8,157 nt of DNA from Trueperaceae bacterium (GTDB taxonomy: Bacteria; Deinococcota; Deinococci; Deinococcales; Trueperaceae), in contig JARGGE010000109.1 in assembly GCA_029210865.1 (NCBI GenBank), forward strand, positions 1 to 8,157. The letters run 5' to 3'. Position 1 is the stretch's first letter; every line of letters starts with the position of its first letter. A program made the translations under genes and the position numbers. A model generated the notes under the pieces. It made no database searches and was not told the DNA's origin. It saw only the letters and a program-made list of their open reading frames with translations. Shown here in pieces: positions 1 to 5,647 of the stretch.

Positions 1-1710
1 GAGCGCGATGGCGCCGGGCAGCATCATCTTCCTGAGGGCCGCCGTGGTCGCGATGTCGACGCAACTCGCCGCGTCGGGCTTGACGCCGGGCTTTCCCTCG
101 AGCAGGCCGGGGATGTCGCGGAACTGCCGGCGGATCTCCTCGATCATCGCGAAGGCCGCGTCACCCACGGCGTTCATGGTGATCGACGCGACCAGGAACG
201 GGATCGTGCCGCCGATCAGCATGCCCATGATCACCTTGGGGTCGCCGAGCGAGAGCTCGAACTCGGGGAAGCGCACGATCATCGTTTGGATGTACGCGGC
301 GATGATCGTGAGCGCGGCCAGCGCGGCCGCGCCGATGGCGAAGCCCTTGCCGATCGCGGCCGTGGTGTTGCCGAGCTCGTCGAGCGAGTCGGTGATCTTG
401 CGGGTCTCCTCGCCCATGCCGCCCATCTCGGCGATGCCGCCGGAGTTGTCGGCGATGGGTCCGAAGCCGTCGATGGCCATCGTGAAGCCGACGGTGGCCA
501 GCATGCCGACCGCCGCGATGCCGACGCCATAGAGGCCGGCCAGCTGGCTCGCGATCAGGATGATGACCGCAATCCCGACGACCGGGATGAAGACGGACTG
601 CAGGCCGAGCGAGTAGCCGGCGATGATGACCGTCGCCGTGCCCGTCTTGGAGGACTCGGCCAGGTGCTTCACGGGCGGGCCGCCCGTGTAGTACTCGGTG
701 ACGAGGCCGATCAGGATCCCACCGAGCGAGCCGGCGAAGACCGCCCACCACACGCCGTTGATGACGTCGATCCAGTCGACCACGAAGTAGGAGACGAGGA
801 CGAACAGGCCGGCGGCGACCCAGGTACCGAGGCGCAGCGCCAGCGCGGGCGCCATCGCGGAGACGACGCGCACGAACATGATGCCGGCGATCGAGCAGAG
901 CAGGCCGAACGAGGCGAGCGCCAGCGGGAGGAACATGAGGCCGGCGGCCGAGCCCAGCGCGGCGGCCGAACCGCCGAGGGTCGTGCCGATCGCGATGGTC
1001 GCGATGATCGAGCCGACGTTGGACTCGAAGATGTCCGAGCCCATGCCGGCCACGTCGCCGACGTTGTCGCCAACGTTGTCGGCGATCACGCCGGGGTTGC
1101 GCGGGTCGTCTTCGGGGATCCCCGCCTCGACCTTGCCGACGAGGTCGGCGCCGACGTCGGCGCTCTTGGTGAAGATGCCGCCACCGACGCGGAAGAAGAG
1201 CGCCACGGACGAGGCACCCACGCCGAAGCTCTGGATGATCACCGCGGTCTCGGGGTTCGCCCCGAAGATGAGGAACAGGGACCCGAGGCCCAACAGGCCG
1301 AGCGAGGCCACCAGCAGACCCATGACCGAGCCGCCGAAGAACGACACCGTCAGCGCCTGCGCCGCGCCCTTGGTGTGGGCCGCGGTCGCGGTGCGGACGT
1401 TGGCCTTGGTGGCCGTTCGCATGCCGAAGTAGCCAGCCAGGCCCGACGCGACCGCACCGACCGCGAAGGCCAGGGCCGCCTGCCACCCGAGACCGATCCA
1501 CAGGAGCACCACGAGCACGACGCCGACGATCGAGAGCAGCTGAAGCTCTCGGCGCATGAAGGTCATCGCGCCGATGAAGATCTGCTCGGCGATGTCGGTG
1601 ACCTTGGCGTCACCTGCAGGGAAGGCGACGACGACTCGATAGATCGCGAAGGCCACCCCCACGCCAATCGCCCCGAGCAGGAGAGGGAGCCATGCCGTTG
1701 CAGCTTCCAT
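1..1710 (-). CDS. hppA: Membrane-integral ion-pumping pyrophosphatase, K+-dependent type (C-terminus beyond window)
   Basis: This polytopic membrane protein hydrolyses cytoplasmic PPi and pumps H+ or Na+ outward. The first 570 codons are present; the family usually has about 660-770 residues, so the C-terminal substrate-binding loop is off the left edge. Translating the minus strand gives a hydrophobic N-terminal helix, then the family signature around residues 176-195 (GGGIFTKSADVGADLVGKVE), the EDDPRNP and DNVGDNVGD stretches that bind Mg2+-PPi, and GPIADNSGGIAEM near residues 417-429. GNTTAAIGKG starts at residue 447; Ala451, where K+-independent enzymes have Lys, indicates K+ dependence. 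Glu229 in DIFESNVGS occupies the gating-glutamate position seen in Na+-pumping enzymes and also in several H+-pumping groups, so the ion is undecided. The ATG at 1710 follows TGGAGGTCGT, with GGAGGT at 1714-1719, which sets the start. A hairpin and a 195-base gap separate it from the kinase gene upstream, suggesting its own transcript. Confidence 0.96.
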   Translation of the reverse strand, partial: MEAATAWLPLLLGAIGVGVAFAIYRVVVAFPAGDAKVTDIAEQIFIGAMTFMRRELQLLSIVGVVLVVLLWIGLGWQAALAFAVGAVASGLAGYFGMRTATKANVRTATAAHTKGAAQALTVSFFGGSVMGLLVASLGLLGLGSLFLIFGANPETAVIIQSFGVGASSVALFFRVGGGIFTKSADVGADLVGKVEAGIPEDDPRNPGVIADNVGDNVGDVAGMGSDIFESNVGSIIATIAIGTTLGGSAAALGSAAGLMFLPLALASFGLLCSIAGIMFVRVVSAMAPALALRLGTWVAAGLFVLVSYFVVDWIDVINGVWWAVFAGSLGGILIGLVTEYYTGGPPVKHLAESSKTGTATVIIAGYSLGLQSVFIPVVGIAVIILIASQLAGLYGVGIAAVGMLATVGFTMAIDGFGPIADNSGGIAEMGGMGEETRKITDSLDELGNTTAAIGKGFAIGAAALAALTIIAAYIQTMIVRFPEFELSLGDPKVIMGMLIGGTIPFLVASITMNAVGDAAFAMIEEIRRQFRDIPGLLEGKPGVKPDAASCVDIATTAALRKMMLPGAIAL

Positions 1711-1809
1711 ACGACCTCCAGAGATGGAATCGTCCTAGGTGTCATCGACCACGTGCGACCGGCGGGGTCCAGGCGACGACGCGGAGCCGTCGGATGAAAC
1801 CCAGGTGAG

Positions 1810-1815
1810 AGCATA
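1810..1815 (-). promoter_or_regulatory. Possible -10 element for hppA
   Basis: The minus strand reads TATGCT here, a 4/6 match to the sigma70 -10 hexamer with the TAnnnT pattern. It would give a leader of roughly 90 bases before the hppA start at 1710. No convincing -35 lies at 16-18 bases upstream. The rest of the 1711-1875 gap shows no clear operator or riboswitch, only GCGTCGC-like repeats and a CCTAGG palindrome at 1734-1739. This is a weak call, supported mainly by its position downstream of a hairpin terminator. Confidence 0.22.
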
Positions 1816-1875
1816 CCGCGCGGATACGGCGCGTCGCAGGCGCGTCGCGGGCAGGTTGCGGCACGGACGCGTCGC

Positions 1876-1901
1876 GCCCGCGGGGCCTGCGCCCCACGAG
1901 C
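1876..1901 (-). terminator. Strong GC hairpin after the sugar kinase gene
   Basis: Starting four bases after the kinase stop codon, the minus strand can form an 11-bp stem (left arm GCTCGTGGGGC, right arm GCCCCGCGGGC, with two G-U pairs) closed by a GCAG loop. No U-tract follows, which is usual for proposed terminators in high-GC genomes. It probably ends the nucleotidyltransferase-kinase transcript and separates it from hppA. It could instead be a 3'-end stabiliser. Confidence 0.45.
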
Positions 1902-1905
1902 CCGC

Positions 1906-2871
1906 TCAGGTGAACGCGACGGTGCTCCCGTCGCGCGTCAGTTGCAGCGGCACCTCGCGCAGGTCGGCGAGCGCCGCGCGCACCGCGTCGTGCTGGCCGT
2001 CGGGGCAGCAGACCAGCACGTAGCCGCTGATCTTGCCGCCGGGGAGCTGCGGCGCCGCCCCGGTCGCGCGCACCCGGGCGGTGACGTCACGCACGTGGTC
2101 GTCGACGAAGTGCCCCGGCAGGCGCTCCTTCAAGCGCTGCTTCTCGCCGATGCACCACGCCGTGCGCGCCAGGTCGCCGGCGCACAGCGCCGCCTCGAGC
2201 TCGTCGGCCAGCGCCTTCAGGTCGTGGAGCACCGGCAGCGCCTCCTCGAGGTGGGAGCTCAGCAGGTCGAGCGACGGCTTCGTGCGCGCCTGCCGCCCGC
2301 TGGAGAAGAGCAGCAGCGAGCCCTCGAACGCGGCGCGCGCCGCGGGGGTCATCGCCACCTCGCGCGCGGTGACGTCGGGGCCGTCGTAGTCGAGCCGCAG
2401 CAGGCCGCCGCGGGCGCAGACGTGGGGGTCGTGGTAGCCCGAGGCCCCCTGAAGCACCTCGACCTCGACGTGGGCCGCCTCGGCGCCGAGCGCGGCGCCG
2501 TCGGGCGCCTCGCCGCGGTACGCCCGCAGGGCGTGGAGCAGCGCGACGGTCACCGCGCCCGAGGTCCCGAGCCCGCTCTGGCCGGCGACCTCGACCCAGA
2601 CGCCCAGCCGCACCGGCGGGTGGTCGGGGTCGACCGAGCGCAGCGCCTCGCGCACGAGGTCGTGGCGCAGGTCGCGCAGGTGGTCGGCGGTCTCGACCCG
2701 CCCCTCGGCCACCACCTCGAACCGCCCGTCGAGGGTGGGGAGCAGCGTGACGTGCGCCGCGAGGCCGATCGTCGAGCTGATCGTCGTGCCGCCGAAGCGC
2801 ATCGCGTACGCCTTGAGGTCAGTGAGGCCGCCGCCCAGCGGGATCCGCAGCGGCGTGCGGACGACGATCAC
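1906..2871 (-). CDS. GHMP-family sugar kinase, heptose-7-phosphate kinase (HddA)-like
   Basis: A 321-residue cytoplasmic kinase that should phosphorylate a sugar or sugar phosphate with ATP. The N-terminus RTPLRIPLGGGLTDL (residues 5-19) matches the substrate-binding opening of GHMP kinases. The ATP-binding loop is SGLGTSGA at residues 99-106. GASGYHDPH at 142-150 holds Asp148 in the place of the conserved catalytic aspartate, and GGKISGYVLV at 278-287 is the C-terminal glycine-rich motif. Length and motif spacing resemble D-glycero-D-manno-heptose 7-phosphate kinases and related fucose/galactose kinases; the substrate cannot be decided from sequence. The start is GTG at 2871, in a GTGA overlap with the stop of the upstream nucleotidyltransferase gene and with a GGGGG stretch seven bases before it, so translation is likely coupled. 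The pair probably acts in sequence to make an activated sugar. A hairpin follows the stop. Confidence 0.88.
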   Translation of the reverse strand: MIVVRTPLRIPLGGGLTDLKAYAMRFGGTTISSTIGLAAHVTLLPTLDGRFEVVAEGRVETADHLRDLRHDLVREALRSVDPDHPPVRLGVWVEVAGQSGLGTSGAVTVALLHALRAYRGEAPDGAALGAEAAHVEVEVLQGASGYHDPHVCARGGLLRLDYDGPDVTAREVAMTPAARAAFEGSLLLFSSGRQARTKPSLDLLSSHLEEALPVLHDLKALADELEAALCAGDLARTAWCIGEKQRLKERLPGHFVDDHVRDVTARVRATGAAPQLPGGKISGYVLVCCPDGQHDAVRAALADLREVPLQLTRDGSTVAFT

Positions 2872-3644
2872 GCGCCGACCCCCGCCACCGCGCCGGCGCC
2901 GCCGGCGGCGCCCGCCTCGAGCGCGTCGCTCGCCGCCCAGACGCGGCGGACCACGTCGCGGACGTTGGCCTCCGGGGTCGGCAGGACGCCCCCGAGGTGG
3001 ATCCAGGCGCCGGCGACGACGTGGCCGACCTCAGCCCCGTCGTCCAGGCAGCGCTGCAGGTTGGGCAGCATCCGGTACTCCCCCTTCTCGGCGCGGACCT
3101 CGGTCATGCGCCCCAGCACGTCGGGTGCGAGCTTCCACAGCCCGATGTCGTACAGCGCCCCGTCGCCGTCCCAGACGCGCGTGACGCGGGTCCCGTCGAC
3201 GGTCGCGCGCAGGCGGTCGGACTCGTCGGCGTGCCCCGGCCCCAGCGTCACCACGGTCGGCGCCGGGTGCGCGACCACCGCGTCGATCATCGCGGCCGTC
3301 GGGAACAGGTCGGCCTGCCAGGCGACCACCGGCCCCGTCGGGCGCAGCGCCTCGGCCGCGAGCGCCAGCGCATGGCCGGTGCCCAGCCGCTCGCGCTGCT
3401 CGACGTAGATGATCGGCAACCCCTCATAGGCCGCGCCGAAGTGGCCGCGCACCTGCTCGGCCAAGTGACCGACGACCAGCGCCAGGCGGTCGCGGCGCAC
3501 GTCGACCGCGTCGCTGGCGACGACCTGCGCCAGCGTATGCTCCAGGAAGGGGCGCAGGCCGACGGGGTACATGCACTTCTGCAGGTAACCGCCCAACCGC
3601 CCCAGGCGGGTGCCGGCGCCGGCGGCGAGGCAGATCAGATCCAT
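2868..3644 (-). CDS. Sugar-phosphate nucleotidyltransferase (GT-A-like NTP_transferase family)
   Basis: A 258-residue cytoplasmic enzyme expected to join an NTP and a sugar 1-phosphate into an NDP-sugar, releasing PPi. The N-terminal signature LAAGAGTRLG (residues 6-15) is the nucleotide-binding loop; LQKCMYPVG follows at 21-29 with Lys23 where the family's P-K lysine sits, although the usual proline is Gln22. ERLGTGHAL (85-93) is the conserved base/sugar contact loop, and Asp112 in WQADLF should bind the metal. The last 17 residues are Ala/Gly-rich and lack known motifs. An in-frame TAG at 3654-3656, four codons upstream, leaves ATG 3644 as the only reasonable start. There is no Shine-Dalgarno sequence, and a -10-like element ends six bases before the ATG, suggesting a leaderless mRNA. 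The GTGA overlap with the kinase gene implies a shared pathway, perhaps HddC-like heptose activation. The specific sugar and nucleotide are unknown. Confidence 0.88.
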   Translation of the reverse strand: MDLICLAAGAGTRLGRLGGYLQKCMYPVGLRPFLEHTLAQVVASDAVDVRRDRLALVVGHLAEQVRGHFGAAYEGLPIIYVEQRERLGTGHALALAAEALRPTGPVVAWQADLFPTAAMIDAVVAHPAPTVVTLGPGHADESDRLRATVDGTRVTRVWDGDGALYDIGLWKLAPDVLGRMTEVRAEKGEYRMLPNLQRCLDDGAEVGHVVAGAWIHLGGVLPTPEANVRDVVRRVWAASDALEAGAAGGAGAVAGVGA

Positions 3645-3650
3645 GCCACG

Positions 3651-3659
3651 AAGCTAGCA
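3651..3659 (-). promoter_or_regulatory. Extended -10 element for a leaderless nucleotidyltransferase mRNA
   Basis: The minus strand reads TGCTAGCTT, fitting the extended -10 pattern TGnTAnnnT, with CGTGGC and then ATG. The hexamer TAGCTT ends six bases before the A of the start codon, which would place transcription initiation at or next to that A. It fits the absence of a ribosome-binding site. No -35 match is visible, as expected for extended -10 promoters. Confidence 0.4.
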
Positions 3660-3700
3660 CCCGGGCGCGTCGGGCGGCGCGCCACGACGGGCACCGCGCG

Positions 3701-3728
3701 GAGCGCCGCGCGGGCCCGCGGCGCGCGC
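3701..3728 (-). terminator. GC-rich imperfect hairpin after the tetR gene
   Basis: Immediately after the tetR stop there is a near-palindrome centred on the perfect 12-mer CGCGGGCCCGCG, with a further 4-bp outer stem (GCGC/GCGC) beyond two mismatches. It lacks a U-tract. It may terminate the hydrolase-tetR transcript before the leaderless promoter that follows. In a sequence this rich in GC such stems also arise by chance. Confidence 0.28.
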
Positions 3729-4310
3729 TCAGCCCGTGGGCGCCGCCTCGGCCGCGAACGCGCGCAGCCCGCCGTCGAGCACCGACGCGAGGGCCTCCAG
3801 GCTCGCCGCCACCGCCTCCGGGCGGGCGAAGCCGCCCGCGGCGTCGAGGGCCGCGAAGCTGTGCACCGCCGCCCGCAGGACCCGGGTCGCGTGGACGAGC
3901 GGCTCCCCCTCGAGGCCGTACCCGCGCAGCACGTCGAAGGCGACGTCGACGACCGCCTCACCGGCCGCGCGCCCCTCGGGGTCGTCGGCCGGCACGACGG
4001 TCGCCGCGAGCAGGCCCGGGTGCGCGACGCCGAACCCGTGGAGCGCGTGGATCAGCCCCGCGATCGCCGGACGCCCGGAGCGGCCGGCGGTGGCCTCGAG
4101 CAGACGCGCGGCGAGCCCTTCGAGCGCGTGGCGCCGGACCCGGGCCCGCAGGCCCGGCAAGCCGTCGTCGACGTGGTGGTAGAGCGAGGGCACCCGCACC
4201 CCCACCTCGGCCGCCACTGCGGCCAGCGTGAGCGCCTCGAAGCCGTCGCGGTCGGCCACGCGCACGGCCGCCGCCACGACCGCGTCGCCGTCGAGGCCGC
4301 GCCTAGCCAC
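3729..4310 (-). CDS. TetR/AcrR-family repressor with WHG-type C-terminal domain
   Basis: A 193-residue one-component regulator. The N-terminal DNA-binding domain contains a helix-turn-helix around residues 26-47 (LTLAAVAAEVGVRVPSLYHH), the classic TetR pattern ending in LYHHV. The C-terminal half is helical and carries HSFAALDAAGGF (150-161), typical of the WHG family of TetR ligand/dimer domains. The start is GTG at 4310, overlapping the last 8 bases of the hydrolase frame, without a good ribosome site, so translation is probably coupled to it. Two CCTAA-N5-TTAGG inverted repeats in front of the hydrolase are the obvious candidate operators, implying that the protein represses its own operon and releases DNA on binding an unknown small hydrophobic or organic ligand. 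The assignment to the family is firm; targets and ligand are inferred. Confidence 0.92.
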   Translation of the reverse strand: MARRGLDGDAVVAAAVRVADRDGFEALTLAAVAAEVGVRVPSLYHHVDDGLPGLRARVRRHALEGLAARLLEATAGRSGRPAIAGLIHALHGFGVAHPGLLAATVVPADDPEGRAAGEAVVDVAFDVLRGYGLEGEPLVHATRVLRAAVHSFAALDAAGGFARPEAVAASLEALASVLDGGLRAFAAEAAPTG

Positions 4311-5049
4311 GACGGCCCGCGTCGAAGCTGCCCCCGGCGAAGGCTGCCACGCGCTCGGCCATGGCGCTCGGGACCTCCAGATGAGGGTAGTGGCCGACCC
4401 CGTCGAGCGCCTCGGCGCGCCCCCGCATCGCGTCGGCGATGGCGCGCGCCTCGGCCATCGGGTCGGGGAAGTCGGGGTCGGCGGTGCCCATGAGCACCAG
4501 CGAGGGCGCGCGCACCCGCTCGAGGCGCGCCGCGATGGGGGTGTCGTCGCGCGCGAGCATCGCGGCGAGCGCGGCGAAGCGGCCCGGCTCGCGCAGCGAG
4601 GCGCGCAGCCGCGCGCGCTCGGCGTCGTGATCGGCGGGCCGGCCGGCCTTCAGGAGCCCGTTCGCGAAGGCGTCCCAGGCCGCGACCCGCCAGGGGCCGC
4701 GCACGAGGACGGCCATCGCGACGCGCATCGACCATGGGAGGGGCAGCGGGCGTACGAACGGACCGGTGAGGACGAGGCCGGCCACGAGGTCGGGACGCTC
4801 GAGTCGCCGTGGCCCCGCAGGTCGAGGGCGACCGTGCGGTAGCCGCGGGCGCTGAGCTCCGGGACCAAGTGTCGGTAGGCGCTCCGCAGCTGGCCGAGGC
4901 CGGGGAGCAGCACGACCAGGGGGCCGCTCCCCGGCGACGGTGAAGGCGAGCGTGCCGTCCGGGCGAGTCAGCGTCGCGGCGCGCGGCGCCGGGTCGGCGA
5001 TCGGGGGGCGGTGAGGGGCGGTCGCGGGCGTCAGCATGGTCAGCTCCAT
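4303..5049 (-). pseudogene. Alpha/beta hydrolase, damaged: frameshift plus deletion of the nucleophile elbow
   Basis: The frame is open for 248 codons but does not encode one coherent protein. Residues 1-43 are a normal N-terminus. Residues 44-83 are arginine/proline-rich nonsense, whereas the same DNA in a shifted frame reads LVVLLPGLGQLRSAYRHLVP and then VALDLRGHGDS, the standard first half of an alpha/beta hydrolase. From Glu84 the nominal frame is correct again (ERPDLVAGLVLTGPF) and carries the expected acid (Asp191 or Asp193 in TADPDFPDP) and His220 (GVGHYPHLE). The frame change lies in a run of five C (4919-4923); four would keep the frame. The second junction, at 4798-4803, jumps from GHGDS straight to the helix after the nucleophile, so the GxSxG serine elbow and roughly 45 residues are missing. 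A second ATG at 5037, preceded by GGAG with six-base spacing, is a better start than 5049. True decay is likely, but sequencing or assembly error is possible. Confidence 0.82.
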
Positions 5050-5051
5050 TC

Positions 5052-5068
5052 GCCTAACATCGTTAGGC
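5052..5068. promoter_or_regulatory. Operator 1: perfect 7-3-7 inverted repeat
   Basis: GCCTAAC-ATC-GTTAGGC is a perfect inverted repeat with 7-bp arms, ending just before the hydrolase ATG at 5049. Its core, CCTAA-N5-TTAGG, recurs 29 bases away at 5082-5096. Size and symmetry fit a TetR-family dimer site. It lies downstream of the predicted transcription start and would block elongation or initiation, and in the mRNA it overlaps the place of a ribosome site for the first ATG. Confidence 0.72.
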
Positions 5069-5079
5069 TGATGGGTTGC

Positions 5080-5108
5080 AGCCTAATGCCCTTAGGTTTG
5101 CCTGTCGA
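5080..5108 (-). promoter_or_regulatory. Sigma70-like promoter of the hydrolase-tetR unit
   Basis: On the minus strand TCGACA (5103-5108) is a 5/6 match to the -35 TTGACA. After a 17-base spacer, TAGGCT (5080-5085) fits the -10 TAnnnT pattern. Initiation would fall near 5073, leaving a short leader. The -35 lies inside the end of the hydrogenase protease gene, so this unit can fire independently of the hox operon. Operator 2 covers the spacer and most of the -10. Confidence 0.5.
5081..5097. promoter_or_regulatory. Operator 2: second CCTAA-N5-TTAGG site
   Basis: CCTAA-TGCCC-TTAGG (5082-5096) shares both outer pentamers and the spacing of operator 1. It overlaps the stop codon of the hydrogenase protease gene and sits between the predicted -35 and -10. 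Centre-to-centre distance to operator 1 is 29 bases, slightly under three helical turns, which would allow two repressor dimers on neighbouring DNA faces. Confidence 0.65.
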
Positions 5109-5631
5109 CCCCGAGGCGTCGGCGCAGCTCGTCGAGGGCCTCGCGGAGCGACCGCGCCCCCCGCTCCGACCACCCCTCCCCCAGCCCGAAGTCCCCCGCC
5201 GGCAAGGCCAGACTCCAGGCCTCGGGCGCGCGCCCCGTCCAGGCCTCGGTCCAGACGAGCAGCGCGGCGGGGTCGAGCGCGTGCCCGCCTCCGACCCCGG
5301 GTCCAGCGCTCGGCGCCACGCGCGCCCAGGTGGCGTCCGCCAGCGACGGATCGGCCGCGGCGTCGACGAACCAGACAGCGTCCACCTCCTCGAGGTCGAC
5401 CGCCAGCTCGGGCACCAGGCCGTGCACCGACCGCGCCGCCACGCCCTCCGGCAGCGAGGCTGCCGCGAGCGCCTCGGCGACGGCGGGCCCCAGCGCGTCG
5501 TCGCGCCGCAGGGTGCTCCCCACCCCCAGCACCAGCAGCCGGCGGCCGGGGGTCCAGTCGGGGCCCGACCCTCGGTCGGGGCCCGACCTAGGGTCGGCCG
5601 CCGACCGCCGGCCGCCCGGGGGCGCGCTCAC
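5092..5631 (-). CDS. hoxW: [NiFe] hydrogenase maturation endopeptidase (HoxW/HycI, M52 family)
   Basis: A 179-residue cytoplasmic protease that removes the C-terminal extension of the large subunit once nickel is in place. The core begins near residue 31 with RLLVLGVGSTLRRDDALGP, the family's opening signature. Asp45, Asp90 (in VWFVDAAAD) and His117 (in GGHALDP) align with the three nickel-sensing ligands known from E. coli HybD (Glu16, Asp62, His93). HGLVPELAVDLEEVD (70-84) is the conserved central segment. It follows hoxH by 16 bases, and HoxH has the matching uncleaved tail, so HoxH is the likely substrate. The start is taken as GTG 5631, after a GGGG stretch. This gives an unusual N-terminal extension of about 30 residues, Arg/Gly/Pro/Asp-rich and encoded by three 18-bp palindromic units. 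The gene end overlaps the promoter and an operator of the next unit. The symbol is inferred from context. Confidence 0.88.
   Translation of the reverse strand: MSAPPGGRRSAADPRSGPDRGSGPDWTPGRRLLVLGVGSTLRRDDALGPAVAEALAAASLPEGVAARSVHGLVPELAVDLEEVDAVWFVDAAADPSLADATWARVAPSAGPGVGGGHALDPAALLVWTEAWTGRAPEAWSLALPAGDFGLGEGWSERGARSLREALDELRRRLGVDRQT
5556..5609. repeat. Three tandem 18-bp units, each with a 15-bp palindrome
   Basis: Units start at 5556, 5574 and 5592. The first two differ only at their ends: each contains GTCGGGGCCCGAC. Units 2 and 3 contain perfect 7-1-7 inverted repeats (GGTCGGG-G-CCCGACC and GGTCGGC-C-GCCGACC); unit 1 has one mismatch at its first base. They lie in the first codons of the hydrogenase protease gene, where 18 bp keeps the frame and adds six residues per unit (SGPD recurring). 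They could be a codon-level expansion, protein-binding sites or RNA stems. Confidence 0.75.
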
Positions 5632-5647
5632 CCCCGCGCGGACGCGC

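Noticed and set aside
161..1501. Minus-strand open frame of 446 codons within hppA
   Set aside because: Arg/His/Gly-rich shadow in another phase; the neighbouring phase carries the family motifs.
286..1797. Plus-strand open frame of 503 codons opposite hppA
   Set aside because: It is composed largely of Arg, Asp, Glu, Gly and His, as expected of the antisense of GC-rich codons, and it lies opposite an unmistakable pyrophosphatase.
1711..1875. Riboswitch or small RNA in the hppA leader
   Set aside because: Only short GCGTCGC-type repeats and a CCTAGG palindrome are visible; no conserved aptamer-like pattern was recognised.
1942..3408. Plus-strand open frame of 488 codons across the kinase and nucleotidyltransferase genes
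   Set aside because: No recognisable motif, biased composition, and it spans two well-supported genes on the other strand.
2997..4493. Plus-strand open frame of 498 codons spanning nucleotidyltransferase, tetR and hydrolase
   Set aside because: It crosses three separate genes and their gaps with shadow-like composition.
4650..4913. Separate small gene encoding an 87-residue protein starting LLPGLGQLRS
   Set aside because: It is the frameshifted first half of the alpha/beta hydrolase; beyond about 4803 its reading turns to nonsense.
5556..5609. CRISPR-like repeat array
   Set aside because: The units are contiguous, without spacers, only three in number and in coding frame.
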